Assembly: GCA_964059195.1 (NCBI GenBank)
Contig: CAXKWD010000006.1
Coordinates: forward strand, 3,650,530 to 3,714,529
Length of the DNA stretch: 64,000 nt
Origin: Ectobius pallidus
Taxonomy: Eukaryota > Arthropoda > Insecta > Blattodea > Ectobiidae
Direction of reading: 5' to 3'
Shown here one piece after another: positions 10,010-22,271 of the stretch. Made by a program: the position numbers and the translations under genes. The number at the start of each line of letters is the position of its first letter. Position 1 is the stretch's first letter. Below the pieces are notes generated by a model. The model did not search any database. It was not told the origin of the DNA and saw nothing but the letters and a program-made list of their open reading frames with translations.

Positions 10010-12487
10010 GGGTGGCGTGCACCAAACTCATGCCATTTACTCTTTTAGTAAGCCTTACTTCTTTAGTTCTAACTACTTTAGTAAGCTACTCTTTTAGTAA
10101 CCGTACTCTTTTAGTAAGGACGGCGTGCACCAACCAGGAGTAAACTAAACTCGGCGGCTTTCAACATAGAGGAATGTACTAAAGAAGTAAAAATTTTATT
10201 TACTCCCAGAGTAAATGAACTTACTCCACAAGTGGTGGAGAGCACCAACACGGAGTACGTTACTAACGTAGTAAGTTGTGGAGTAAATAAGGCCAATATT
10301 TACTCCTACTCAGGGGGTGGAGTAAAGTTGTGGAGTAAGTGTGTTCTGTGGCATTTGCGTGAGTTATGAGTTACATATCACATTAAATGGATTACATAGT
10401 TAAACTGAGGATAAGTTATTGAGATGAAGAAGGTTGTATACCAAAAATGAGAGTTGTGGCAGGTGATTTAATAAATATTAAGCGAACCATACCTAGTAGG
10501 GCATTTAATAACGTAAATAATTAAGCTCATAAATCCTTACATGAAATTTTGGCGTTTGGAAGAAACGATGTCAGATTCTCACTACATCCATGTGATTTCA
10601 GCCAGTCAAATGTGGAAATATCATTGCGGAGAGCGATCCAGCTAGGAAGACGTCCACCAACGGTGAGGGGAAGAGTGAGTGGAAGGGACGTTTGCATTGC
10701 ACGGTACAAGGAGCTCATGTGCTCTTAAATATCTTCCTAGCTGGATCGGCCATTAGATGTTGCAGTTCTCCCTAACTTTGGGTCAGAAAACGACGATGTA
10801 TTTCAAGCTAATCATATGGATACAGATATCGGCGAGGTATAGTACATTCCAATAAATGAAAGCCTCCGTTCTTGGAGCTACCCAGAAAACACTTCCCCCT
10901 GCTACTTAACCATAGAATTACTGAACAATAGGTGATTCTCATTGTTAAACGATTTAATGTAATTATTGTAAATTAATTTTATTACATTACACTTCTATAG
11001 CTTAACTTAAAGCACTACATTGCGAATGCCAGATTATAATAATAATTATAAGAGCTAAAAGTTCAATAGTTGCACCCGCAGTGTTAATGAATAATATGTC
11101 CTTTTTTCTAACCCAGGTGTAAAAATGTCCAAACAGGCCACATCGGAAGAAAATTTGACTGACTCTGGGATTAGCGTACATTGAGAAGGGGACACATTGT
11201 AAAACCATTCCTTAAAGACTCCCCAAGTCTCGAATGGTGGAGTGAGACGAGACTTTCATGTTTGGGAATAAACTATAACAGATGCTGCAGGTCTATAGTA
11301 TGCTGCTAACTATTTAATTAACCCTGTGGACAGGAAAGTGAGAAGCATTATAAACTATATAGAAAAAAATGCCAACATGAGTGCCGAAAGAAAATTTTAA
11401 GGAGTGGCCCGGAGGTTGAAGCTGCACAGGATCTAGAGAAGTAGTCACTGAAATTATTTTTAAACACACAACCATCTACATAATTATTATTGGAGTTCAT
11501 AGCTTCCGAAATATTGTACCGCCATTTTTTGTTTAAATATTACATTTCTCAGTTGTAATATTATTATTTTTATAAGGTAATATTTTTTAAGTAAATGTTC
11601 TGTGCATTTGAAAAAGGACAGAAACATAATGCCCCTTATTAGTTTTGTTATCCTTTTTATCCCCCCTTTTTCATGATTTTCTGTAATACTTCTTATTAAT
11701 ATTGTTAAACAGTCAATAAGTATTAATAATTCATTATAGTGAGATTTATGATAAACAACTGTAGAATAATTGATTTATCGTTTTTGGGGAAGAATATTTT
11801 AATATATTTTAGAAATTTATTATTATTATGAGAGAAATAATTATAATATTGACAGTGAATCAATTATGAAAATCAACTGGAAATTCCAATTGTTTGCATT
11901 ATAATACAGAAATAGTTTGCACAAAAATTGTAATCACAGTACCCAAACGTAGGCTGCTAAACTGAAAATATTCAATTGAAGGAATTAAAATTAGTAATGA
12001 ATAAAACATTACTATTAGACCTATTTTAAAACATGAAGATTGTCATTGGTAATATTTGGAACAACCCAAATTCATATTCATTGTTTCAGCGAACCTTTCC
12101 TTTTCATTATCTGGCACTTGAATAATACCGGCAATTGAAATGCACGTGTTCTGCTGCGCTGCACTAATGTTTCTGCTCTGTTCTGCGCAGAATTCGACTA
12201 CTTCTTTAGTAAAAATCGTTTACTACTTTAGTTACAACTAAAGAAGTAACTATCAATTGAGCTCTCCAACACCAACTAAAAGAGTAAGTTACTAAAAGAG
12301 AAGCACTAAAGTAGTAAATCTAAGACGGGAACATGACGCAACAAAAACCGGTTTGTCTGTCTCACTCTAGCACATTACTAGTATGACTTAAAGAGTGAGA
12401 CAGATGTACTGGTTCTTGTATACTCCAGGGCTCCGTCTTAAATTTACTACTTTAGTAAGATTTACTCCTGGATGGTGCACGCCACCC
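10010..12487. mobile_element. Harbinger-like TIR DNA transposon remnant with subterminal motif arrays
   Basis: Ends are exact inverted repeats: GGGTGGCGTGCACCA at 10010-10024 and its complement at 12473-12487. A second copy of the end motif (GGCGTGCACCAACCAGGAGTAAA, 10122 onward) actually matches the right end better than the outermost left one, so two related ends are stacked on the left. Both flanks hold dense arrays of short motifs such as CTCTTTTAGTA and CTACTTTAGTAA in both orientations (10036-10115 and 12185-12330, 12435-12475). No transposase could be recognised; the interior is AT-rich and decayed. A diverged relative of the interior lies at 31225-31830. A clear TSD is not visible. 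The superfamily assignment rests only on the overall look of the ends. Confidence 0.6.
10634..10748. repeat. 17-bp perfect inverted repeat (hairpin potential)
   Basis: CGATCCAGCTAGGAAGA at 10634-10650 and its exact complement at 10732-10748, separated by 81 bp, inside the Harbinger-like element. Confidence 0.85.
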
Positions 12488-13482
12488 AATATGTTTTCTG
12501 CATAAGAAAACACACTACATCAGCGTTTCTCAACCGCGGACCACGAAGATGGCGCAGATGGTCCGCAGACATAATTAAAATAGTATATTGCGATACAAGT
12601 GCCGTAAGCGGATCGAGGAAAGAGTTTGAAAAAACTCGGCGCAAGCGCCTCGTTTTTTCAATTTCCGAGATACGTTATGCGGTTACAGCAGGAATATTGC
12701 ATGCTATTTTTTGCACGATGATTATTTATATGAATTTATTTATATTAATTGAGATATTAGCTGAAAATATTATGTATATACACTATTGAAGATGGATGTT
12801 TATTTCAGAAAGTGATTCGGTTGTGTTGGTTGTTATGGGAACCGAATATTTGTCCTGTTAAAGTCGCCACAGACTGGGAGGCCTTGGTTCCAGTTTTCCA
12901 TTAAAGCGGCCATTCACTATCGCTCCAAACGTCCAAATGGAGTGATGTCACTCCAAAATCTCATAATGAATGGGAAGGCTGTCGTCCGTTTGGCATGGAG
13001 CGATGGGTCTGTCGCTCCAAATGGACAGCACCCACTTGGATGTTGTCCAAAGGACGACATCCAAAACTAGGTGGTCATTCACTGTCACTCCACCCGCGCC
13101 AGTTGCTTCGTGGAACAGTTAGGTTGAACCTTGATTTTTTTTAAATTGGCTCTAACGATTTTAATAAAAACTTAAAATTTGAAACTCTTGTCTATGGCTA
13201 ATAAAATAACTATATCCGTTTTTGTGTAAAAATTACTTAGGGGGTACTTTACTCGTATCCATTTTCAATTTTTCTAGATTATCTCCATTACAGTACTGTA
13301 TGCGACACATAAAAACCTACCACAGTAAAGTTGTAAAAGAAATTAAAGTGAACATTTTTTGTTTAAAACATTTTTTTATACATCTAATTGATATAAAGAT
13401 AAACACGAAATAAATACAGCTGAAACGCGAATTTCAGAACATACATATCAATTTAAAAAATCTGATGTGAAAGTCACATAAC

Positions 13483-14835
13483 TTCCTCTGCCCAAATAAA
13501 AGTTAGCAGTATTCACATATCCTTGTACAGAATCGCAAGACACAATTTTACGCTAATTATGCTGTAAATACCTTATAGCCCCTCATTTGAATGTTGCGAC
13601 TAAAAACACAGGCTATGGACAAATTTTAAAAAAGAAGAAAAACAAGTGACTGCAAACGTTTTTTGAACTTTCCGCCATTCAGAATAATTTCCGAAATTTA
13701 TCGAATATTCCCCTCAGATATTTCTTTACTGTAAGCATGGCCAACAATACATCTTTCTCACTTCATTTATTTATTTATCTATTTTCATTTATTCCTTCAA
13801 GTCATACAATGTACATGGTACAGTGACATAGGAAACGTCATACAAATACAAATACAAGTAAAAAAGATACAATAACATAAATAATGATGAAACATGAAAT
13901 TGAAGTTATGAGGTATAAATGTAAATACCCTAAATGCAAATGAAATATAAAAGTAAAGTTGTAAAATTATAAATGTCAACATACTTAGATTTTCCCTTTA
14001 AAATATTCTTTAAACGTACTTATATAGAGTAAGAGGCCGTGAATGTCCGCGTATTGAGTTGTTCACCAGGGAAGACGAGAGAGTATCTACAAACAGTGGG
14101 TAGTTTACAACCACCCTTCAGAGAATTTTTTTTTAAGTTTCAAATAAAAGTTTTAGCTCTTGGTATAAGCACTTATGTACAAAATTTAAAGGAAATCGTT
14201 AGAGCCGTTTTTGAGAAAATCGTGACTAACGTACATTTATTCGTGTAAAGTCTCCTTAAAAGTAAGGGAAAGTTGTCGCCACTCTTCATGTCACAGCCTC
14301 AAATAGTACCTAACCCAAATACAAAATTTTGTTTTCGTAGGACTTGCCGTTACATGAGGCCGTATTGCAAAGTGCGTGTATTCACAGTGGGTGGCTTATA
14401 ACTACCCTCCAGAGAATTTTTTCGAAAAAATGTTTCAAATAAAAGTTTTAGCTCTTAGTATAAGCAACACTTGTGCAAAACTTAAAGAAAATCGTTAGAG
14501 CCGTTTCAAGAAAATCGCGAAAAACGAAAAATTCTTCATGTAAAGTCCCCTTAAAAATAAGAGAAACTTGTCGCCAATCATATCCTCACATCTTCAGAAG
14601 GTACCTGACCCAAATACGAATTTTCGTTTTCATACGATTTTCCGTTTTGGAGCTACCCTGTTCACAGATATTCCACACACACAGACACTGACACACAGAC
14701 ATGTTTCCAAAAATAGTATTTTTGGATTCAGGGGGCCTTGAAACGTGTATGTGTGTTAAAAACTCAACTTTGAATTTGGGGGTCGAAAACAATACTTCCT
14801 CTACCTATAGTACCTATGGTACGGGCAGAGGAAGT
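13483..14835. mobile_element. Non-autonomous TIR repeat, ends ACTTCCTCTGCCC (left-arm copy)
   Basis: Terminal inverted repeat ACTTCCTCTGCCC at 13483-13495 and GGGCAGAGGAAGT at 14823-14835. The 1353-bp interior is non-coding, with recurrent phrases such as GCTCTAACGATTTTC and GTGGGTGGCTTATAA. Mirror copy at 18299-19651 has exactly the same length; a diverged copy is at 38681-39536; a partial piece is at 16838-17200. Confidence 0.75.
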
Positions 14836-14904
14836 AATATGAATGACATTTTGTTGCCTATAGTAACATGAAAACTATAATCTACTTATTGCTGTTAAAA
14901 ACAG

Positions 14905-15187
14905 TCAGTTTAGCTCAGTCGTAATGAACACACCAAACCCAATTACAGCGAGGTGGTATAGGCCAATAGGGGAGAGGTCCTGGGTTCAAATCAAATTTCG
15001 TGGCCACCCAAATTTACCGTAGGCTCTTGTAATAACGCATTCATGCAGCATTTGCTTCAATTGTTTGGCTACATCTCAATGTATCCTGCATTTTTGCCTT
15101 CGAGAAGCATGCAAACCCCAAGTTATTATTAGGCCTATTGTTGTTGTCATTATTATCATTATTATTATTATCATCACTGTTATTATT

Positions 15188-15232
<45 letters not shown>
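14905..15232 (+). repeat. tRNA-derived SINE (left-arm copy) with ATT-repeat tail
   Basis: RNA polymerase III promoter boxes are visible: A-box-like TAGCTCAGTCGTAATG at 14911 and B-box-like GGGTTCAAATC at 14982. A non-tRNA body follows and ends in a long (ATT)n tail (15121-15232). The mirror copy lies at about 17908-18235. Confidence 0.8.
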
Positions 15233-16258
15233 TCACGGTAAAAGCATTGAACATAAGGATCGACCCTGATGCTTTCTTTTCTAGAAACTGTACTTGTTAG
15301 TTTTACGAAAATGTAATAAACAAAATTTAATTGTCTCTATAACTTCCTTTTTTTTTTTTGTTCTACCCTTTTGACACGTATATGCGAGAAAGTTTGTGCA
15401 ACATATTTTTGCACCGTTTAATTATTTTGTTGTGATAATCGCAATTAGTAACTTGCCATAGGCACGAAAACAAGGATTCGATTACTTCGAGACAGTGTCT
15501 CGCCCCGACATGGCGCTGAAATTAGAATACACGTCTGCACTGGAGGACACCTGAAGACAGAATGAGGCTACTTGGATGTGGGTTTGGGCACTGACTAGCA
15601 GATTTGCGGGATGGCTTGGAGTCACTCCACGTCGTTTTCCCCATTCATTGTACGATGGCTTGATGGACGGATGGAGTGAACGGATGGATTTTTGCTCGAC
15701 TGGATATCCAACAGACCCATCGCTCCATGCCAAACGGACGACATTCTTCCCATTCATTATGAGATTTTGGAGTGACATCACTCCATTTGGACGTTTGGAG
15801 CGATAGTGAATGGCCCCATCCAGTCGAGCAAAAATCCATCCGTTCACTCCATCCGTCCATCAAGCCATCGTACAATGAATGGGGAAAACGACGTGGAGTG
15901 ACTCCAAGCCATCCCGCAAATCTGCTAGTCAGTGCCCAAACCCACATCCAAGTAGCCTCATTCTGTCTTCAGGTGTCCTCCAGTGCAGACGTGTATTCTA
16001 ATTTCAGCGCCATGTCGGGGCGAGACACTGTCTCGAAGTAATCGAATCCTAGTTTTCGTGCCTATGGCAAGTTACTAATTGCGATTATCACAACAAAATA
16101 ATTAAACGGTGCAAAAATATGTTGCACAAACTTTCTCGCATATACGTGTCAAAAGGGTAGAACAAAAAAAAAAAGGAAGTTATAGAGACAATTAAATTTT
16201 GTTTATTACATTTTCGTAAAACTAACAAGTACAGTTTCTAGAAAAGAAAGCACCAGGG

Positions 16259-17865
16259 CAGTGGCGTAGGAAGGGGGGTGTGGGCCGCCCCGGGTGCCAT
16301 CACCCGGGGGGTGATAAAATAAAAATATGTCTTTAAGTAAAAAATCGCTCAAGGGAATTTAAAGAAAATAATAATATTATTTCTACAAGTCAATATGCGT
16401 ATTGAAACTTTTTTTAGTTTTAAATGCAGTTAACAAAGGTAATAAAACACGGCTGAACTGGCCTCTGTGTTGATACGAACAATAATATTATGGTTAGGGG
16501 GAGGAGTGTTTATTTCTGCCGATGCTTGTCTCTGCAGTTTTATTAATTTAAATGAGACTTCAACAATCGGTGATATTTTATATCACTCAAGCTGCAACCA
16601 ATCTTACCCGCTGCGGCAGTCATGACTTCGACGAAAATAAACTTCGAATGTGAGTTGACTCAGAAGTCTCCGGCAATCTAGATTTTGAAGTGGTATGTGT
16701 TCATATTTAAGAGTAGATTATTAATAATACAGTACACTTCCGTAAAATAGTTACATTACTTGTTTATGAAATTTATTAGGATCAACCTATTAAAAAAATC
16801 TTATGTATAATTCACATAAAAGTTAAATAAAAGTTAGCCTCCCCTTAAAAATAAGAGAAAGTCGTCGCCAATCTTCATACAAAATTTTGTTTTCGTACGA
16901 TTTTCCGTTGCAAGAGGCCGTATTGCAAAGAGCGCGTATTCAGAGTGGGTTGCTTATAATGTTAGAACTATCCTTCAGAGAATTATTTCGAAAAAGTGTT
17001 CCAATTAAACGTTTTAGCCTTAGTATAAGCAACCCACGTGCAAAATTTAAAGAAAATCGTTAGAGCAGTTTTCGAGAAAACTTTCTTTGTGTAAAAATAA
17101 GGTAAACTTGTCTCCAATCTTCGGTTCACATCTTGAAAGGTACCTGTCATAAATACAAAATTTTGTCCTTTTATGAAAATTCATCTTTCCAAAATTCGAG
17201 ATTTCCCTTGGAAAACAAAATATAAAAAAATCACTCCAAAAATAAAGCTTTGCACAATTTCGGGAGTCTATTTTGGCCTAGATGTACGCCTTATTAATGG
17301 TAACACCCACAATTCGTGAATCTGTCGCTCACGAAAACAATGTATATCTATCTGTCTATAACGTACTTTAGATAAATAATAATAATAATAGTTTAATAAT
17401 AATAGCATTTATTGTCGTTTAACAGTACAATGTACATCGTAATGTGCTTGATATGTACAGTATGTCTTTCCTTAATCCTAAACAAATGGCTGAATTAGGT
17501 TAAAACTATGTCTTATATGCACCATTGGTAGCACTGGTTACAACATGCGACAACATGGTAAGACGAATTGCTTTATGGATGGTTGATTCATAGTATGCCA
17601 TGATTTCGGAGCTTAGTTTTGGTTTTATGTGATAAAGTAATTATTACTAATTTTGTATAATCCGTTGAGTTTACGAGTTACATCAGATAAATTCGTTGCA
17701 GCTGCATCTATCGATAAACTTTTAAACTCTCGTGGGATTAGGCCTACCTTTGACTATCCAAAAAAAAAAACACTTGGAACTGTTCCACCTTTTCATAATT
17801 TAAATTGGAGAGGGGCGACAAGAAATTTTCCGCACCGGGTACCACCTAAGCTTTCTACGCCACTG
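16259..17865. mobile_element. Non-autonomous hAT, 1.6 kb, inserted in the right arm only
   Basis: TIRs CAGTGGCGTAGGAAGG (16259) and CTTTCTACGCCACTG (ending 17865). Flanking 8-mers CACCAGGG (16251-16258) and CATCAGGG (17866-17873) are a one-mismatch TSD. The left arm has the uninterrupted sequence CCTGATGCTTTC, giving the empty site and confirming the boundaries. The interior is non-coding and includes a partial copy of the ACTTCCTCTGCCC repeat (16838-17200). Confidence 0.9.
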
Positions 17866-17904
17866 CATCAGGGTCGATCCTTATGTTCAATGCTTTTACC
17901 GTGA

Positions 17905-17907
<3 letters not shown>

Positions 17908-17946
<39 letters not shown>

Positions 17947-18235
17947 AATAATAACAGTGATGATAATAATAATAATGATAATAATAACAACAACAATAGG
18001 CCTAATAATAACTTGGGGTTTGCATGCTTCTCGAAGGCAAAAATGCAGGATACATTGAGATGTAGCCAAACAATTGAAGCAAATGCTGCATGAATGCGTT
18101 ATTACAAGAGCCTACGGTAAATTTGGGTGGCCACGAAATTTGATTTGAACCCAGGACCTCTCCCCTATTGGCCTATACCACCTCGCTGTAATTGGGTTTG
18201 GTGTGTTCATTACGACTGAGCTAAACTGACTGTTT
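17908..18235 (-). repeat. tRNA-derived SINE (right-arm mirror copy)
   Basis: Inverse of the SINE at 14905-15232: complement of the B box at 18142-18152 and of the A box at 18216-18223, with the AAT-repeat tail at 17908-17990. Confidence 0.8.
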
Positions 18236-18298
18236 TTAACAGCAATAAGTAGATTATAGTTTTCATGTTACTATAGGCAACAAAATGTCATTCATATT

Positions 18299-19651
18299 AC
18301 TTCCTCTGCCCGTACCATAGGTACTATAGGTAGAGGAAGTATTGTTTTCGACCCCCAAATTCAAAGTTGAGTTTTTAACACACATACACGTTTCAAGGCC
18401 CCCTGAATCCAAAAATACTATTTTTGGAAACATGTCTGTGTGTCAGTGTCTGTGTGTGTGGAATATCTGTGAACAGGGTAGCTCCAAAACGGAAAATCGT
18501 ATGAAAACGAAAATTCGTATTTGGGTCAGGTACCTTCTGAAGATGTGAGGATATGATTGGCGACAAGTTTCTCTTATTTTTAAGGGGACTTTACATGAAG
18601 AATTTTTCGTTTTTCGCGATTTTCTTGAAACGGCTCTAACGATTTTCTTTAAGTTTTGCACAAGTGTTGCTTATACTAAGAGCTAAAACTTTTATTTGAA
18701 ACATTTTTTCGAAAAAATTCTCTGGAGGGTAGTTATAAGCCACCCACTGTGAATACACGCACTTTGCAATACGGCCTCATTATACGGCAAGTCCTACGAA
18801 AACAAAATTTTGTATTTGGGTTAGGTACTTTTTGAGGCTGTGACATGAAGAGTGGCGACAACTTTCCCTTCCTTTTAAGGAGACTTTACACGAATAAATG
18901 TACGTTAGTCACGATTTTCTCAAAAACGGCTCTAACGATTTCCTTTAAATTTTGTACATGAGTGCTTATACCAAGAGCTAAAACTTTTATTTGAAACTTA
19001 AAAAAAATTCTCTGAAGGGTGGTTGTAAACTACCCACTGTTTGTAGATACTCTCTCGTCTTCCCTGGTGAACAACTCAATACGCGGACATTCACGGCCTC
19101 TTACTCTATATAAGTACGTTTAAAGAATATTTTAAAGGGAAAATCTAAGTATGTTGACATTTATAATTTTACAACTTTACTTTTATATTTCATTTGCATT
19201 TAGGGTATTTACATTTATACCTCATAACTTCAATTTCATGTTTCATCATTATTTATGTTATTGTATTTTTTTACTTGTATTTGTATTTGTATGACGTTTC
19301 CTATGTCACTGTACCATGTACATTGTATGACTTGAAGGAATAAATGAAAATAGATAAATAAATAAATGAAGTGAGAAAGATGTATTGTTGGCCATGCTTA
19401 CAGTAAAGAAATATCTGAGGGGAATATTCGATAAATTTCGGAAATTATTCTGAATGGCGGAAAGTTCAAAAAACGTTTGCAGTCACTTGTTTTTCTTCTT
19501 TTTTAAAATTTGTCCATAGCCTGTGTTTTTAGTCGCAACATTCAAATGAGGGGCTATAAGGTATTTACAGCATAATTAGCGTAAAATTGTGTCTTGCGAT
19601 TCTGTACAAGGATATGTGAATACTGCTAACTTTTATTTGGGCAGAAGAAGT
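18299..19651. mobile_element. Non-autonomous TIR repeat ACTTCCTCTGCCC (right-arm copy)
   Basis: Inverse of 13483-14835, identical length (1353 bp), one TIR base changed (GGGCAGAAGAAGT at 19639-19651). Confidence 0.75.
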
Positions 19652-20566
19652 TATGTGACTTTCACATCAGATTTTTTAAATTGATATGTATGTTCTGAAA
19701 TTCGCGTTTCAGCTGTATTTATTTCGTGTTTATCTTTATATCAATTAGATGTATAAAAAAATGTTTTAAACAAAAAAATGTTCACTTTAATTTCTTTTAC
19801 AACTTTACTGTGGTAGGTTTTTATGTGTCGCATGCAGTACTGTCATGGAGATAATCTAGAAAAATTGAAAATGGATATGAGTAAAGTACCCCCTAAGTAA
19901 TTTTTACAGAAAAACGGATATAGTTATTTTATTAGTCATAGACAAGGGTTTCAAATTTTAAGTTTTTATTAAAATCGTTAGAGCCAATTTTTCAAAAATC
20001 AAGGTTCAACCTAACTGTTCCACGAAGCAACTGGCGCGGGTGGAGTGACAGTGAATGACCACCTAGTTTTGGATGTCGTCCTTTGGACAACATCCAAGTG
20101 GATGCTGTCCATTTGGAGCGATAGTGAATGGCCGCCAGGCTTGTATTATGATGATTTCACTTACGGCACTTGTGCTTTTTGTAATTTTTACCGCACGGAG
20201 ATTTCATTTGTTTTCATAGCAACCAGATTGCGTGAGGGAATGACAAGTTACGATCCACGGCAACAATATTCGTAAGTATCACTAATTAGTTACGTCGTGC
20301 AAAAAAATATCATAAAGCAAATGGAAAGTAAAGAAGTAAAATTTTTTCACATATTTCGTTATACTGACCTAAAATTAATACCTCAAATATTAAGAATGTA
20401 GGCCTTATAAAAAAATATATATAAAAAATATATATACTTATAAAAATATATAAAATGTATATTTATATACACAATTTATTTATATATAAAATTAGGAGTC
20501 CGTAAATTTTTTTAGACATTTTAGAGGACCTCGGCTTCAGAGAGATTGAGAAACTCTGCACTACAT

Positions 20567-22070
20567 TAAATTATGGAAAATTAATGCATAGTAAGTTACT
20601 GTTGGTACATTATGAATGGGCCCAAACACTGTACTTTGAGGTGCACCTACAGTTACAATTTTCATTTTACTAAGTTATCCTTTAATTTTAAATGCTTGTG
20701 TTCTATTACTTAAATATGAGTGAAACAAATCATAATATACACTGTTGAGACTTCTGATAACTCTTCACCAAATTGAAGTTTAAGCACTCTCCTAGGAAAA
20801 ATCTTGTTCTTTCACTCTATAAAAATATTTATTAACTCGTGTTTAATAACTAGCAGTTTATAATTTAAATATTTTAAAAATAAGAACAAACAAGCAAACA
20901 AACTGCCTCCCATCGGAGGCAGCCAAAGGACTCCGGACACTCACAATTACAATTGATATACACAGTGCTTTTTTCTATAAAAAGTTTGAGGGATACTGTC
21001 AATGGAGTAATTTTCACAAAGGCCCATATAATTCAACACAAGAAAAAACGGCAGAATGTCATGTGTAGCAGAACTAGTGGAAATAAATGCAATTTGAAGC
21101 AAAGCGGAAATGGACACAACAAACTCGGCAACATAGTGCTCACTTCTTTTCCTTGATTGCAGCGCTGTGAGATCTAGAGAATCGTAACTAAAAATAGCTA
21201 TTTCCTGGTATACGTGGAAAAATCTGGATATAAGAAATGTACAAAATAATCTAGATAATCGTTGAAAAGCACGGTTGTGCATGGCCTAGAACAATGGTGT
21301 TCCTCAAGGAAGCTGGTAGGTCTAATTCCTTTCTGAAGTCGTAACAAACTCAGGAATATTTCCGCGAGCACCTATCAGCTGATACTTATCCTTCAGATAT
21401 TCTTCAGTAGTCTGGTAATGCTCCACATACAACCAATCCTTTTAAAGAATGAAAATGTGCATAATAAAGATGTATAATAGACTAAACCTCTTATAAACCT
21501 TTTGGATGTATCCTTTTCTTAGCAAGACACAAAATAAGACACACTACTCCCTGTTAATGGCTTCCTACTCAACAGTTCTTTGCACTATGTTTTCCTTCTA
21601 GTTGCTAATTGGTGTGAACAAATGGCGTCGTAATGAATTAAGGGTGACCATTGTCCAATTCAAGATTACCAACACAAGCCTGCTGCATACATTTAGTTGT
21701 ATCATTTAAAAAGAAGTTTATTTTTCCCATCAAAGATCACATTACGTATTGATTAGAATTATAGGGTTCTACCTTCTTCCTCGAATTTTAAAACAGTTTT
21801 TGCCTCGCTCTCAGATTATTATTACTTTGGAAAACCTGAAGCAAAACGAGACATGTCTGTAGAGAGTCGTTGGCCTGTTCATATTGTAGAATTGTATTTC
21901 GATTGAAAACTAGCATTGTTTAACATAATGTCACAAATTTTCACACTTACGTTCTTAGATCTTATTTTTGAATCTATAAGTACGGCAATGAGGCAAACAT
22001 TTGGAGGCATATTTTGAAATTATGCCAGAATAAATTAATGGTGCAAAATAAATCGCACCCAAAAATGTAG
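20567..22070. other. Unassigned AT-rich sequence
   Basis: No domain or tandem structure recognised. A short perfect hairpin TGCCTCCCATCGGAGGCA sits at about 20906-20923, and an open frame of 111 codons at 20947-21282 (minus) has no recognisable content. Confidence 0.3.
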
Positions 22071-22215
22071 GCCGGATTCAATTCCCGGCCGGGTTAAAGA
22101 CTCTTCAGTAGTGAAAATCCCTTTCCCGGGTTCAGAACTGGGTGTTTAGGGTTAAGTGTTACGTCTCGGTTTCTGGAATGTTGGGTATCTGTTGTATGAC
22201 ACATTCACAAAGTTA
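22071..22215 (+). repeat. SINE-like fragment
   Basis: GGATTCAATTCCCGGCCGGG resembles a pol III B box followed by a SINE body; the tRNA-like 5' part is missing. Confidence 0.45.
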
Positions 22216-22271
22216 AAAGAACTTCGACTGTCTAAAATAGTTATTTATGATGCATGTGTTAAAAAAGGCCT

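Larger units (their letters stand above)
13012..15705 (+). repeat. Left arm of the large inverted repeat
   Basis: Contains, left to right: a subterminal motif GGTGGTCATTCACTGTCACT (near 13070), AT-rich sequence with a relative at 45095-45290, an internal TIR repeat (13483-14835), a tRNA-derived SINE with ATT tail (14905-15232), and the inner segment with ATGGCTTGATGGACGGATGG. All of these recur in reverse in the right arm. Confidence 0.9.
15818..20121 (-). repeat. Right arm of the large inverted repeat (interrupted)
   Basis: Inverse copy of 13012-15705, interrupted by the hAT at 16259-17865. Differences from the left arm are few (for example TTACATG versus TATAATG near 14350/18780, and one base in the TIR at 19645). 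Confidence 0.9.
12906..20135. mobile_element. 7.2-kb near-palindromic element: two 2.69-kb inverted arms with 112-bp spacer
   Basis: Left arm 13012-15705 is repeated in inverse at 15818-20121 (minus a 1.6-kb insertion at 16259-17865); after subtraction the arms are within a few bases of equal length. Arms are highly similar, with scattered single-base differences. The outer ends read GCGGCCATTCACTATCGCTC (12906) and its complement (ending at 20135). The 112-bp spacer 15706-15817 is the inverse of 12906-13013, so the block CCATTCACTATCGCTCCAAACG...GGGTCTGT occurs at the left end, in the centre, and (truncated) at the right end. This looks like two copies of one about 2.9-kb TIR element in opposite orientation sharing the central TIR. 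No transposase is recognisable; the open frames at the centre are mirror images of each other. No TSD is visible at the junctions with the surrounding hAT. Confidence 0.9.
12521..20558. mobile_element. hAT transposon with perfect 8-bp TSD, split by a palindromic element
   Basis: Left end CAGCGTTTCTCAACC at 12521 and right end GATTGAGAAACTCTG ending at 20558 are imperfect inverted repeats of hAT type. The 8-bp duplication CACTACAT is exact on both sides (12513-12520 and 20559-20566), the hAT hallmark. Only about 385 bp (12521-12905) and 423 bp (20136-20558) belong to this element; the rest is the later 7.2-kb insertion. The remaining about 0.8 kb is non-coding, so this was a non-autonomous copy before it was hit. 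Confidence 0.9.

Noticed and set aside
14905..15005. Possible genuine tRNA gene
   Set aside because: A and B boxes are present but the acceptor stem and anticodon arm cannot be folded and a SINE body with ATT tail follows. The same applies to 40540, 50450, 56592 and 62112.
15482..16041. Overlapping ORFs of 76-121 codons at the palindrome centre
   Set aside because: They are mirror images of each other produced by the inverted repeat and match no known domain.
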